Shown here piece after piece: positions 34,700 through 46,310 of a stretch of DNA of 64,000 bases. The notes under the pieces are model-generated. The model ran no database searches. It worked only from the letters and a program-made list of their open reading frames with translations, and was not told the origin of the DNA. The stretch is from Cristatella mucedo (lineage: Eukaryota; Bryozoa; Phylactolaemata; Cristatellidae). How positions within the stretch are numbered: position 1 is the first letter of the stretch; every line of letters starts with the position of its first letter. The position numbers were made by a program, and so were the translations under genes. Location of the stretch: the NCBI GenBank assembly GCA_009760855.2, contig WPIO01000100.1:22501-86500 (forward strand), read 5' to 3'.

Positions 34700-34928
34700 A
34701 TGTTCCGATACCTAAACTAATGTCGCAATGTGATCTTGATGACTTAGTAAGAGAGGTTGACCGGTCCAAAGAGTCAGCTGAACTCCTTGGCTTAGATGGC
34801 AAGGGAAAACCTTTCTTTTGCCGGGTACTAAATTTTTGTGGTGTACAAATCGTAAAACAGTTTCTCCCATACTTCTCGATGAAGGATTCACTAGACTATT
34901 GCAGCATTGCCGAAGGTCTGGTGAGCGA
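34700..34928 (+). pseudogene. N-terminal-side fragment of the same decayed family
   Basis: DLDDLVREVDRSKESAELLG followed by FLPYFSMKDSLDYCSIAEGL corresponds, from memory, to the DLVRDL-LSK-AELLGSRLKEKN and FF-EDxLxYCNDI-GL blocks of the family described at 15640-16425. It is cut off at 34928 by a LINE-B fragment. Confidence 0.6.
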
Positions 34929-34929
34929 A

Positions 34930-35125
34930 GTTCTCACGCTGACCCACAAGATCCGAAACGGCTTGGCTCCTTCGTACCTAGCTGAAGAACTGCTGCACCA
35001 GCTTCAGCCTCTTTGTGCCCTCTCAGGTCCTGTATTGAGAATAAATTAGCCGTTCCGTTCCTGCGCTTAAAGACCGTTGGCGACAGAAGCTTTAGCTCTG
35101 CATGTCCTAGACTACGGAAATTCGC
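34930..35125 (+). mobile_element. LINE-B fragment, plus strand
   Basis: LTLTHKIRNGLAPSYLAEEL and the LRSC / RLKTVGDRSFSSACPRL region. The 3' UTR is missing. It directly follows a fragment of a different decayed ORF family. Confidence 0.7.
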
Positions 35126-35337
35126 GGTAGAGCCAGTTTACAAACATTTTACTAAATGAAGTAAGGCTTATGACTAAATCGTAGGTAACCAAGGTGATGT
35201 TTTTATTAAAATATTGTAAAAACAGTATGTTTTGTATGTGAAAGTATTGCAAAATAAAACAGAAAATTGTTAAAATTCCTGACGTGTTGGATCAAAACGA
35301 GTTGAAAACTCTGAAAGAACATCCTAAATTGTACTTG

Positions 35338-37440
35338 ATTAATAATAACAATACACTTGATATAGCACCTCAAGAAAAGTCAATCTCGTTCTAGGCACTT
35401 TACCTTTGCTGCAAAGGAAGCGCAATCGAATGGTAACTGGTAGCATGCTCAATGAACAACAAGAATAACACAGTTAGGGGTGACATGCACAGGATCAGCG
35501 AGCAAATATGATTAGAGGCAGCATGCACAGTGTCAGCACGCATATGCACATAAAGGACGAATCATAGGGACCCACTAAATGCTGAGATAAGAAGGTGTGT
35601 TTATAGTTTCTTTTTAAATGTGGTCAAGTCAGGGAATGTCGTGACCCAAGTCAGGAGTTATTTCCAGGCTTTGGCAGCAAATGAGCTAACAGCACGGTTT
35701 CCAAAGAATGTGACGTTTGTACGAGGTATAGGTAAACAGTTAGATTCCGAAAAGTGGGTGATACGAAGCTTGGTCTAGTGGGGCACTGGATCTGATAGGT
35801 AGGCTGGAGCCAAAGAACGATGAGGCCTAAAAGTAAGCGACAAAACCTTGTAGTCGATGTGTTGCTTTACAGGGAGCCAGTGCAGGTCGGCAAGAAGTGG
35901 TGAGATTGAGAACTGCGACGCTAACGACAGACAAGCCTAGCTGCAGAGGTTTTCTCCAGCTGTAAGCGCCTGGGTGCACAGGCCGGTAGACCAGCAAGCA
36001 GCGAGTTACAGAAGTCAAGACGGGATGTCACAAATGCATAGACCATATTAAATGTGTTATCCCTGCCTAAATGAGCCCGAGCTTTAGCAATGTTGTGTAT
36101 CTGAAAGTAGGCAGACTTGACTATGAAGCTGATTTGGTCGTCTAATGAAAGGTTACTTTGGAACATGACACCTGGATTTCTGCAGATTCAACAGAAGAAA
36201 CTCTGGTAGAGCCGATTTTGAGCATTAGCCTTTCCAATTTCTGAATCACACTTGGTTTGCCCATAACTAGTAAGTTAGTTTGATCATCATTTAATTTAAG
36301 AAAATTTGCTGCCACCCATGTGCAGCAAGGGAGTTATGAGAATTCGACGTGCTGGAGGACTGGGAGGGATCAAAGCAAAGGTACAGCTGAGTGTCATCTG
36401 TATAGAAGTGAAAGCATAGATTGTGCTTAGCAATCACATCGGCAAGAGGGCGAGACTAAATCGTGAAAAGAACCGGATCAAGCACAGATCTCTGAGGTAC
36501 CCCATATTTCAGAGGTCCCTCCGATTATCTGTGTCCATTCATACCAGTACTCTGAAGTCTTTCACTGAGACAGGACCTGAACTATTGCAGAGCAGTGCCA
36601 GTGATGCCCATGTGAAATGAGAGGCGATCAAGAAGGACTTAGTGATCGATAGTATCAAAAGCTGCCGACAGATCGAGCAAAGCAAGCAGAGATTCTCTGC
36701 CTATGTCTCATTCCTTTGTAAGTCGTTGTACACCCGAAGCAATGCTGACTCGGTGGAGTGATTAGCTTTAAAACCAGACTGGATCTTACTAGCAAGGTTA
36801 GAAGTTTTAATATTTAAGTTTAGCGGTCCGCCACGACTCGCTCCGGTGTCTTTGATAATAACGGTAGAAGGGAGACTAGGCGGAAGTTTCTCAAGTTCTC
36901 TTGGTCTAGTGCTGCTTCCTTGAGTAGTGGCCCAACTACAGCCTTTTTAAAAGGTGTTGTGACATGACCTGAGGCTAATGACACATTTATGGTATTCGTT
37001 ATGAATGGCAGAGGCATATCAATGCATTGTAGAAGCAGGACCGTGGGAATAGGGTCAAGAGTACTGCATGTCTTCTTTGATTGAGATATGAACTTAAGGA
37101 TGAGGTTAATAGTTGCCTCTTAGAATGTAGACATTGAGGTGCTGCATGGAATTGAGGGAAAAAATTCAGTGGGGTGCTGCCATCTTAGGGATGGACACCC
37201 TGATCTTGTCTATGTTTTTGATAAAGATGCTAGAGAAACGATCAGCTAGATCATCACAGGGATCACTAGGTAAGGATCTAGCCTGGGAGCGGTTGAGGAG
37301 ATGATTGATCGTCAATATCAGCATTTTTGGATTGTGCATCTGTGATTTAACAATGTTTTTTATAGAAGCTAAACTTGGCCTTAGCTAGGATTGATTGGTA
37401 CGATCTACAGTAGTCCTCATATGCCTGTAGATAAATCATC
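35338..37440 (-). mobile_element. Old L2-like LINE, about 2.1 kb
   Basis: Homology to the 58.0-60.1 kb copy runs from the 3' hairpin (35345) through the C-terminal domain, a TDD-type RT box (TATACAGATGACAC on the minus strand, near 36400), [18 protein letters not shown] and the endonuclease-RT linker near 37330-37440. Many stops and indels are present. Confidence 0.87.
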
Positions 37441-37514
37441 CATTAGATTGATAACAAGTGGCAAAAAAGTATTCATTTGCAGGTCAATGTAATCATTATT
37501 TGCGGTTCCTGATT

Positions 37515-37957
37515 TGTAACGGCTAGGGAGCCGATTACGTCCTAATCCATGCCAGAGGCCGCGCAGACGCCGACTCAGTGAGGCAGACAGGTAGTTCTGC
37601 TTACGGAATCGGAATTAGCATTTGAGCCGATTGAGCTCTAGGCCACGGAGCCGTCGTTGTACGTCGTGGCAGCTTTTGGATGCCTGTAACCCTTCACAGC
37701 TGTAAAATGGACTTGTTTACGCTATGAATACAGACTTATTGTGTTAAGGTACGAGCGCTCTTCGTCACTACCGTTTTCCTGCTATATATGACATGCCTGC
37801 TTGTATTGGTGCTGCACCTTCAAGTCGCTAGCCGTGATACAAAGGTCAGGCATCACCCTATTTATCTCCGAGTCGGCTGAGACTAGCGCCGTTGTGAGCT
37901 TTGTGTTTGTGGCCTAGTTCTATCCAGACGTGCAAGCCGCACATCGCGTTTGTAACA
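37515..37957 (+). mobile_element. LTR of a retrotransposon (Ty3/gypsy-like)
   Basis: A 443-bp segment starting TGTAACGG and ending TTGTAACA (TG...CA ends), with a TATATATG promoter-like string near 37783. Two bases after the end comes TGGCGCCC, the usual form of a tRNA primer-binding site. No matching second LTR or gag/pol was found, so this is a remnant with only about 100 bp of internal sequence. Confidence 0.6.
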
Positions 37958-37959
37958 AC

Positions 37960-37967
37960 TGGCGCCC
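37960..37967 (+). other. Putative primer-binding site next to the LTR
   Basis: TGGCGCCC stands 2 nt past the LTR end, the position and sequence expected for a tRNA-primed minus-strand start. This orients the LTR as a 5' LTR on the plus strand. Confidence 0.5.
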
Positions 37968-38074
37968 TTTATGCTCTATTGAAAATAGGAAGAGAAGGCA
38001 TACTAAACTGAGTACTATTTTAGCTGAAGCAGATCGTAGTTTGGTCTTTCAGATCTGAAGTCAAGGTCTGACCA

Positions 38075-38230
38075 AAGCTTGTGTGCGTGTGTGCGTGCGT
38101 GTTTTTGTGTGTTTGTGTGTGCGCGAGCGTTCGAGCGCGCGTGCGTGCGTGCGCACACACTCTCGTTTGCGTATGTGTGTCTGTATTTGTTTGTCTGCGT
38201 GTTCGCTCGAGCGTGTGTGCGAGTGTGGGG
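38075..38230. repeat. (GT)n/(GCGT)n-rich microsatellite
   Basis: Degenerate alternating purine-pyrimidine with GCGCGC segments; a possible Z-DNA-forming stretch. Confidence 0.85.
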
Positions 38231-39099
38231 CCGCCATGTTTTTTACAATCGTCTTTCAGGTAGTGGCTAAAAAGAGAGCATGCAAGCATTGGAGCATGGA
38301 GCATTCCTGCAGCCACGGTAGCGGCTACGTTCTCTCCTATTGACTCACCGGAGGCAAACGTAATTGACTGGGGCTGGGGCTGCGAGCGTGCACGTACTGT
38401 AGCGAAAAAAGCTTGAGCTTCTTTCGCAGTCAAGTTTGGATGAGCACGCAAGAAGTAGGAAGGTGCGAATATAAGACCCCTGCTGGAAGCTGCAATCCGC
38501 TTGCAATTCGCCGCTGGGAGCCGCCCGCTGCCCCCGTAAGCCCTCCCCAGAGAGCCCGGCAGCCCCTTCGCGCTTGCTATACTGGAAAGGGTTGCCCTGC
38601 TTTCTAATTAGGATGCGAGAAAGCTCCCCGTGAAGCGCTCGCTATCACGCCTTTCCTCTAGAGGACCATCGTATTCATTAAGATATGTCTGGAATTCTGT
38701 TAGCACTGCCGGCGAATAATAGTAATGATAATAACTAAAAGTAAAAAATAATAAGTAAAAAATAAGTAAAAATAATCATAATAGCCGGCGAATAATAGGA
38801 ATAATTTTCTTAGCTAAAGCGTAAAAAGTAAGAAATCCAATACAAAATCAAGCAGCAGCTACGGAAGATAGTGCGCACGGCGTCGCTCTCGACGACTTGG
38901 TCAAGGTTTAACCACCGCGTTCAAAATTTCCGGGTACCGCCTCTACGGTTTGAGAACGCATTCGTACCTGCGACGGTAGCTGCTTCGCCGCCGACCACTA
39001 GGGGAAGCTTAAAATAATCCCCCTCCCCGACCTTGCGAGCTGAAGGCAAACGTTTGTAGAGCTAAAAGGCGAGCGCCTCAGCTTCTGCTGAGCTAACGC
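38231..39099. other. No gene recognised
   Basis: Apart from the AT-rich repeat at 38700, unassigned. Confidence 0.4.
38700..38815. repeat. AT-rich repeat with duplicated GCCGGCGAATAATAG
   Basis: The 15-mer GCCGGCGAATAATAG occurs near 38708 and 38784 around (AGTAAAAAATA)-like units. Confidence 0.75.
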
Positions 39100-39375
39100 G
39101 GCAGTAGCAGCCGGCCGCGAGCTGAATTCGGTAGGGCGGAGCCGGATGCGTGTAGCTCCGCCCCCTCATGGCTCAATGCGCTTGCGCGTTCCCTAGCCGA
39201 GTTTACGCCGGGCCGGGAGTTCCCACCCATTGCCAGGTTTTCCAGCCGGCCAGAAGACCGCTAAGCTTGCCGAGGCCGAACAGCGGCGCCGATGCGCGCG
39301 CCTCTATATGCATTCAGATGACGCGGATCTCGAGCCGTAGAGGAGTCAAGTCCTGACCACCAGATTCTCGCGCAG
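39100..39375 (+). promoter_or_regulatory. Candidate TATA/GC-box promoter and noncoding first exon
   Basis: A GC box (CTCCGCCCC, near 39155) is followed by TATATG at 39305 and, about 70 nt later, by a strong donor CGCAG|GTAAGC at 39375/39376. TATA-to-start spacing would place transcription near 39335, giving a leader exon of about 40 nt. The surroundings are CpG-rich through 39.7 kb. No coding exon was found downstream, so the gene is unknown. Confidence 0.35.
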
Positions 39376-39960
39376 GTAAGCAGCAGCAGCAGACGCGAAG
39401 CGGCTCGTCGGCTCGGCTACTCGGCGCTTCGATCTGGCTTTCTGCCTGCGGACGAGCTGCAGCGAACGACGTTGCGTTTCGACGGACGCAGCCGGCACTC
39501 CGTACGAGGGTCCGGCGCCACGCGCTCGGCCGGCGCAGGGCCGCTGAGCCCGGGCAATACCCTGCCGACGTCGCTGCTGCTGCTACTGCTGCTGTCTGTA
39601 GAGTCTCGCCCAGCCGGCACAGTTAGCCGCGCGTAGTCGAGCGGCGCAGCCTTACGGCTCCACCAAACGATGCCATCGGCTATTTACACTAGCCGAGAAC
39701 CGCCGCTGCTCGGTGCCTCGCTCGTACTCGAGGTTGTTACTGCTGCTAGCTCTCGTGGGCTCGGAACTCTGTGGAACGCCAGATTCCTCCCATCCGTCTT
39801 CGTCTCAGTCCATAATAGCGTCTCTCAAACGCGACTTGATCTTTACCCGAATCAGTCGCTTCAATTCGCCGCTTCATTGAACTCGGGTTCAGCGCGAGCG
39901 CATGCGCAGGCGGAACCTCAAAGCTGACCTCAGACATAAGGGAACTGCCGCCACGCTGGC
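39376..39960. other. GC-rich sequence downstream of the candidate promoter
   Basis: CpG-rich to about 39.7 kb with short CAG/CTG runs; no supported coding exon. Confidence 0.35.
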
Positions 39961-39964
39961 GTGG

Positions 39965-39966
<2 letters not shown>

Positions 39967-40018
<52 letters not shown>

Positions 40019-40482
40019 AGAGAGAGACTGAGAGACTGAGAGAGAGAGACTGAGAGGAAGAGAGAAAGAGGGAGACTGAGAGAGAGACTGAGAGAGAGAG
40101 AGAGACTGAGAGAGAGAGCAGAGAGAGGGAGAGCAGAGAGACTGAGAGAGAGAGCAGAGAGAGGGAGAGCAGAGAGACTGAGAGAGAGAGCAGAGAGAGG
40201 GAGAGCAGAGAGACTGAGAGAGAGAGCAGAGAGAGAGAGCAGAGAGCTGAGAGAGAGAGAGACTGAGAGAGAGCAGAGAGAGACTCAGAGAGAGAGAGAG
40301 AGCAGATAGAGACTGAGAGAGCGAGAGAGAGCAGAGAGAGGGAGGGAGAGAGAGAGGAAGAGAGAGCAGAGAGAGAGAGAGACACAGAGAGGAAGAGAGA
40401 GAGAGAGACACAGAGAGAGGAAGAGAGAGAGAGGAAGAGAGAGACAGACAGACGAAGACATACATACAGACAGAAAGACAGA
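39967..40482. repeat. (GA)n-rich tract with higher-order 36-bp repeat
   Basis: Pure (GA)n at the left, then about three copies of a 36-bp unit containing CAGAGAGAGGGAGAGCAGAG at about 40104-40220, then mixed GA repeats and a CAGACA end. Confidence 0.93.
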
Positions 40483-40499
40483 GAGCGCAACCCCTGTTC

Positions 40500-41600
40500 T
40501 TCAGGTGTTTGGCATCCGGTTTAGGTAGCCGTCTGGGCGGCAGGGGAGTCTCGGCGACCGGGCTTTCGCTCTAGACTAGCCGACGTTAGGGAGCGTCTCC
40601 GTGCGCTGCGTCGCACGCTGCAGATGCAGCGTGCGACGCAACGGCCACGCGCGTCTGCTACAGAAGTATTTCGTGCATCCGCTACCTGACACCGACCTCA
40701 ATGCCCAGGCCTCGGTTCGGCGACGGCTCATTGTCAGCGACACGCGGCGGCATGCGAACGGCCGGAGCCGTCGCGGCCTGCCTTCCGCGCGCGCGCGGCC
40801 CGGCGGTGCGTCATCGCCGGCGGGCGCTGCTCGTCTGAGCCGCCAGACGCTGCCCGCCTTTCAAACCTCCGCAGCGGATGCCAGGTGCTCGCTCGGGTCC
40901 GGCGTCGGTATTAGCGCAAATGCTGGCCACGCGCGCCAGGCCTCTTCCTAGCAGCCTCGCGAACCTTGGGTCACTACGGAAGCGTTGGAAAGCAGACGCT
41001 AGCCGGCCGGCGTCGCGTCAGGTGGGCAGGGCGTTTCGACTGAAAAAACAGAGGCCTCCTCTCAACGGGGCTCTCCATCTGCGCCAGGCCGCACGACAGC
41101 TCACTCATTTAGGCGGATAATTGCCACGGCCATTAAAAGGTCGTCGGCGTCGGCGCAGCCGACTCTCGCAGCAGCCGGCTCAGCCCGGCCGGCAGCGAGA
41201 CGTTGCCAGCTCCGACCACCGCCCCCCTCCGCCCCTCGCCTCGCCTCGCCGAGAGAAGCGACGTTGCTGCGACTGCCCATTCAGACCGCTGGGCATTCGT
41301 CCGCGACTGTCGGTCCTGCCGACTTCCCTTCGGCAGGTAGACGATTTCCGAAGTTGTCAAGAGATCGCGATGACTTCTCCGTTGACCCTGCTCTACGAGG
41401 CTTCGCGAAGGGCGCCCGCGTCTTTGCGCGAACCGCCCAGACGAGAAGGCCGGTGGAACGCGCGACAAGCCGGTGCGCTCTATAAGAGTAGCATTGGCAA
41501 TCGAATGGTAGCTCAGACAGTAACTCCCTACAGCCCCGTCTTTTAGTGCAGCGAGTCGCGCGAGAGTGAGAGAACGCGGCCAAACTAAGCGATTAAACTG
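40500..41600. other. GC-rich CpG-island-like block
   Basis: Dense CpG, Arg/Ala-rich frames on both strands (for example 41121-41546 plus), and a CTCTATAAGAG string at 41478. No gene can be supported. Confidence 0.35.
40607..40640. repeat. Perfect 16-bp inverted repeat, 2-nt spacer
   Basis: Arms TGCGTCGCACGCTGCA (40607-40622) and its exact complement (40625-40640) separated by GA, in a CpG-rich block. Confidence 0.95.
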
Positions 41601-42034
41601 CAACGACTGCTGCGCTTACGATGCTACCGTTGTAACCAACCAGCCAGAGTTGCTTAAACCTTAGCTTCTTTCGGCCGCTCATTTATAAGCTGGCCCGCTG
41701 GCCGCTTTTACAGACTAAGGTGGGAAATAGTCATTAAATGGCAGGTAAATCGGCAGTTTTCGTGCAAATACGCTCGCTCAGGGCAAACTGACGCAACAAA
41801 CACAACTGACAAAATGAAGGGCACCAGTGGCGCCACCCGGCGGCCGATAACTGAGATGAGCAGTCTCACGCACGAAGAGTGAGCGAATCGTGAAATCTTT
41901 ACCGGGGAGGAAAGGAAACTCGCGATCAGCTCTCCGATCTTTAGACCGAATATTCGCTTCCTTTACCTTAACCTATATCAAGGTCTCACTCCCTCACTTC
42001 ACCTATTTATATACAAGTTTATATATTTATATAC

Positions 42035-42037
42035 TGG

Positions 42038-42097
<60 letters not shown>

Positions 42098-42098
42098 C
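42035..42098. repeat. (TA)n microsatellite
   Basis: TA repeats with three TACA interruptions. Confidence 0.9.
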
Positions 42099-42446
42099 GC
42101 TAATTGTCTCTCCCTCTCTCTTACTTTCTCAGACGGGCGAGACATCCAGGCAAGACTATTAGCCCTAATTGTACCGTTTGCATCCTGCAGTCGATTCAGC
42201 CCGACTAGTATGTTCTTACATGGGTTCGGCGTCGGTACATTCTTTTTTCTCCTCTGGCCTATAATGTTCTCTTTGAGAACTGCGGCAGCAAGCCGGCAGG
42301 CTTGAGGGAACGACAAAGGGAAAGCCTGCATTCTTTGTCCATTTGTTTGTCGACGGCGTAATGCAAACGGATGGAGCTCTCGCGAGCCCCACGCCTGGCT
42401 CGTGCTCCTCTGAGCGAACTCAGTCTGCCTCCGCCGCAGATTCCCA

Positions 42447-42491
42447 GCTACGTGCTGCCGCAGATTCCCAGCTGCTGCGGCAGCACGTAGC
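42447..42491. repeat. Perfect 17-bp hairpin, 11-nt loop
   Basis: Arms GCTACGTGCTGCCGCAG (42447-42463) and its complement (42475-42491). GCCGCAGATTCCCAGCT also occurs twice as a direct repeat (from 42433 and 42457). Confidence 0.95.
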
Positions 42492-42698
42492 GAAAGTTCG
42501 GCAATGGCTTCGGAGCCATGTCAGCCTCTTTGCAGCTCATCGAAATTAGAATCTCCAGGGCATGCTCTTCGGTTATGGCTCGGCTCATTGCTTCTGTGTG
42601 GAGCCTGTTCGCCGATAAATGTCTGCAGCATACTCTTAGGGTGCTGTACAGATGACCTGTTAGCATTATTTATATTATGCTCAAGAAAGGGCTGGCGA

Positions 42699-42790
42699 TG
42701 TTCTCTGCTGCTGCTGCTTGCTGCTGCTGCTGCTTCTGCTGCTGCTTGCTGCTGCTGCTTCTGCTGCTGCTTGCTGCTGCTGCTGCTGTG

Positions 42791-42821
<31 letters not shown>

Positions 42822-42823
42822 AA
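42699..42823. repeat. Interrupted (CTG)n array
   Basis: CTG triplets broken by CTTG, TTCTG and TGTTGTTG. Shorter and less pure than the array at 9.6 kb. No exon context was seen. Confidence 0.9.
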
Positions 42824-43959
42824 GAGGGTGACATGCAGTCAATGATCCTGGGGCTACGTTGCCGATAGCATCATCGGCAGATCTACGCTATAGTCTGTGC
42901 CGATAAGGAAGGTAGTGGGAATTGCATCGTGTTAAGGATTTATCTTCAGGAAGATCTCAGCCCAAGCTCTATCATAAAAATGGGCATCAAAAAGGCAGGG
43001 TATTACTCGTTTGAGCCATTCTAATTACTTTTGAGCTTTCTGGGAACACGTGGGCTCGACAGAATTCATATTCACGTGCATTTTGTGTTGTAGCCCTGTA
43101 GCCGACCTCTACTCTCAAGGTTCGTCACAAATTGATGGCTTCCTTCCTTCCTGGTGCCAGTGCTATGGCTAACCCTGCTTAGGAATATCCCGCCTGACCT
43201 TCCAAATGTTGGGTTGGAATCTGTGCTCGTTAGTTGTGGCTTGTGGGACTAGGATTTATTCGCCTAGCGTGCCACGTTACTCTGGTTTGCATCGACGGTA
43301 ACATGTATGACTAAAACGGGGTTCCCTACTAATCTCAGGATCTACATTGTCGAGGCTGCTTTAATGAATCGCCCATTCGGTGTGTGTGCATGAGCAATGT
43401 CTGAAAGACGGCAGCATCGAAGCTCGTGAGACACGCGAGCACAAGCAAGACATGCACGGCAAAAATTAAAGCATCTTTTTTCGTGGACGTGTCTTAGCGC
43501 CGTTTATTCTCGTTTTGTGAGGGTTTAAAATTCTCTTCTCAGGATCGTGTGCATCATGAGCAATTACTTGGACGAGCTTATGCTTTATGCTCGATGCACA
43601 GTCGTCGTATGTGTTGCTTTTATTCCTCGACACCATCACCACGGTCTAAGCAAACGGTGGCCTCACCAGACGCAGACACCACTGTCACCGTGGTGACAGA
43701 TGTCACCATGGTGACAGACACGATCGTGCAGCACGGTAGGGGGCTTGCTGATAGGCATTAGGGTGGGTGCCGGCATTCTGCGATGGATGTTTGAACCAGC
43801 CCCTACAACTTCATCCTTTTTGCCACCGACGACTCGCTATATCCTGACTCTCTTCATTCGTCTGATCCTTTTGACGGTGACTATCGGATGATGTGCTTTA
43901 AACACGTGTTAAATCTATTCCTTAAAATGGCTTGCTTCGGCTGGCATTTGTACAGCAGT
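42824..43959. other. No gene recognised
   Basis: Contains the palindromes at 43682-43717; otherwise unassigned. Confidence 0.4.
43682..43717. repeat. Two tandem TGTCACC/GGTGACA palindromes
   Basis: TGTCACCGTGGTGACA (near-palindrome) followed by TGTCACCATGGTGACA (perfect), spaced by GA. They contain CTGTCA/TGACAG cores, as in TALE-homeodomain sites; regulatory use is a guess. Confidence 0.85.
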
Positions 43960-43970
43960 GTGTGTGTGCG

Positions 43971-44006
<36 letters not shown>

Positions 44007-44016
44007 TGTGTGTGTC
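43960..44016. repeat. (GT)n microsatellite
   Basis: GT repeats with GCGC and TTTG interruptions. Confidence 0.92.
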
Positions 44017-44804
44017 AGAGGCAAACGACAGTGTCATGCATTGCAAGTGAACCGGCTGCTGGCCTGCTGCAGGCTCTCCAATCACAGACACAAAGCCGCG
44101 GCACAAAGGCTGCCATAGCATGGCATTACATGGCAGCTTATTTCTCTCTTTGGCTCAAGTAGTTTTCCTTGGTTTCATGGTATGCCCTTTCCTCTAGTTG
44201 TGCACCTTTTGGATTGCTTTGCAAAGAGCAGCGAAAGGCGGTCAGTTTTAGTCCAGCCACTTCAACTGGAGACCATGTAAGGCAGCTTACCTCTAGCCAG
44301 CCCCTTCGTACATACCGTGCAGTTGAGGTAAGTCGTCAAATGTCACGAAGGTCGAATGTCTTGAATTTTGGAATGTCGATCGCCGGCTGTGCAGGCTGAA
44401 ATAACGTATTCCGGAGTGCACAGCCCAATTAATAGGTAAATAAGCCCATCGTCTTGGGGAGAGTTCACCAGAGCAGTCACTCGGTCCGACGCTTAAGATT
44501 AGAGAGTCTTAACTGGTTTCCTAGTCCTGAATCAGGCCCGATAGCTTAAGGATGGGTATCTGGGCTATCGCGACATTTTCAGACCGCGTGAAATGCGTTG
44601 GATGTGCTGTCCAATCAATATAATAAGCTATTGATTTTCGATGAGCAAAGATTGCGGTATATGTACATACATGCTGCTACAACTTCTTTTCTTTATTCCA
44701 GCTATGGCTAAAGTATCTACCCCAGCCAGGAAGGTACTATTAAGCACCAGAGGATGGTCCTACAGTTCAGTGTGTCGGTCGTTACACTTACGTTTACTGC
44801 TCTA
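44017..44804. other. No feature recognised
   Basis: Unassigned sequence upstream of a LINE copy. Confidence 0.4.
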
Positions 44805-46310
44805 TAGTAGCAATCGGTGCTGTTATCAGGCCACTGCTCAAGAAAACAGCATCAGACCAAGAAAACTTGAGCAACTACCGCCTAGTCTCCCTTCTACCGT
44901 TCCTAACAAAGATACTGGAACGAGTCATGGCAGACCCGCTGAACTCGTATATTGAAATTTCTAGCCTTGCTAGTAAGTTCCAGTCTGGTTTTAGAGCTCA
45001 TCACCCCACTGAGTCGGCACTGCTTCGAGTGTACAGCGACCTAATAAGCTAATGCAGACATTGGCAGAGTATCACTGCTTGTTTTGCTCGATTTTTCGGC
45101 AGCTTTTGACATTATCGATCACCAAGTTCTTCTAGAGCGCCTCTCATCTTGCCTGGGCATCACTGGCACTGATCTGCATTGTTCAGGTCCTATCTCAGTG
45201 GGATACTCCCGAGTATCGACGTGAATGGACAAAGATCATCCGAGGAACACCTGAAATATGGGGTGCCCTAAGGCACCGTGCCCTAAGGTCCAGTTCGTTT
45301 CAAGGGTCATTCTCTCCCTCTGGCCGATGTGGTTGCCAAGCACAATCTAGGCTTTCACTTCTATGCGGATGACACTCGGTTGCACCTTTGCTTTTATCCC
45401 TCCTAGCCCTCCAAATAAATATAAAATACTAGCTGACTTAACAGCCTCTTTTGTATAGCGACAGAAGAGCCTTTACGGCTATTGCCACTGCTTGCAGCGG
45501 GGGGGGGGGGGGTAAAGGATCGCCCACCACAGGATTCGAACCCACGACCTTGGTACTGAGGTCGTGAAAGCAACCACCTTACCTAGTGTGCCATCACAGC
45601 TCCCCAATCAGCACTCCAGCACCTCGAAGTCTCTCTACTCCCTTGTTGCATGTATTGATGACATACATGCACACATGGATAGCAGCAAATTCTCTTAAAT
45701 TGAATGATGATAAAACCAACTTACTAGTTATGGGCAAACCAAGAGGGATTCAGAAATTGGACCGACTAACACTCAAAATCGGCTCTGCCAGCATACATCC
45801 TGTTGAATCTGCACGAAATCTAGGTGCTATGTTCCAAAGTGACCTTTCATTAGACGACCATATGAGCTCCACAGTCAAGTCTGCCTAATTTCAGCGATAC
45901 AAAATGGCTAAAATTCGGACTAGTCTAGGCAGGTCAAGTCCTTCGAAGACCGTGCCTTTAGTTCAAAATGCTCCCAAAGCCTGGAACTCACTACCGACTT
46001 TCATCACGACATCTCCTGAGTTGTCCACATTTAAAAAGAAACTAAAAACGCTTCTATTTATGATAGCATTTAGTGGGTGATTCGTCCATTATGTGCTTGT
46101 GCATGCTGACACTGTTGCATGCTGCCACTAACCACACTTAAATGCTGACCCTGTGCATATCACCCTTAACCATGTTATTCTTTTTATTTATTGAGCATGC
46201 TACCACTAACCATTTAATCATGCTTCCTTTGCTGCAGTTGTAAAGTGCCTAGAAAGAGATTGAGTTCTCTGAGGGCACTTCATCAAATATATTAGTATTA
46301 TTATTACTGG
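44805..46310 (+). mobile_element. Older L2-like LINE copy interrupted by SINE-A
   Basis: RT blocks [44 protein letters not shown] and a YADD-type box (CTATGCGGATGAC near 45361), with stops and frameshifts. A 100-codon open piece (45586-45888) covers [15 protein letters not shown]. The 3' UTR and tail end near 46310. A SINE-A at 45425-45606 splits it. Confidence 0.88.
45425..45606 (-). mobile_element. SINE-A inserted in an L2-like LINE
   Basis: Full length on the minus strand, with a G12-13 run (45499-45511) in the body. B box GGTTCGAATCC. It interrupts the LINE at 44805-46310. Confidence 0.9.

Noticed and set aside
37560-37660. tRNA-like GGCTCCGTGGCCTAGAGC sequence on the minus strand as another SINE
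   Set aside because: It lies inside the LTR borders and has no B box at the right distance.
41121-41546. 141-codon Arg-rich plus frame in a GC block
   Set aside because: Equal or longer frames exist on the opposite strand, as expected from CpG-rich composition; no motif recognised.
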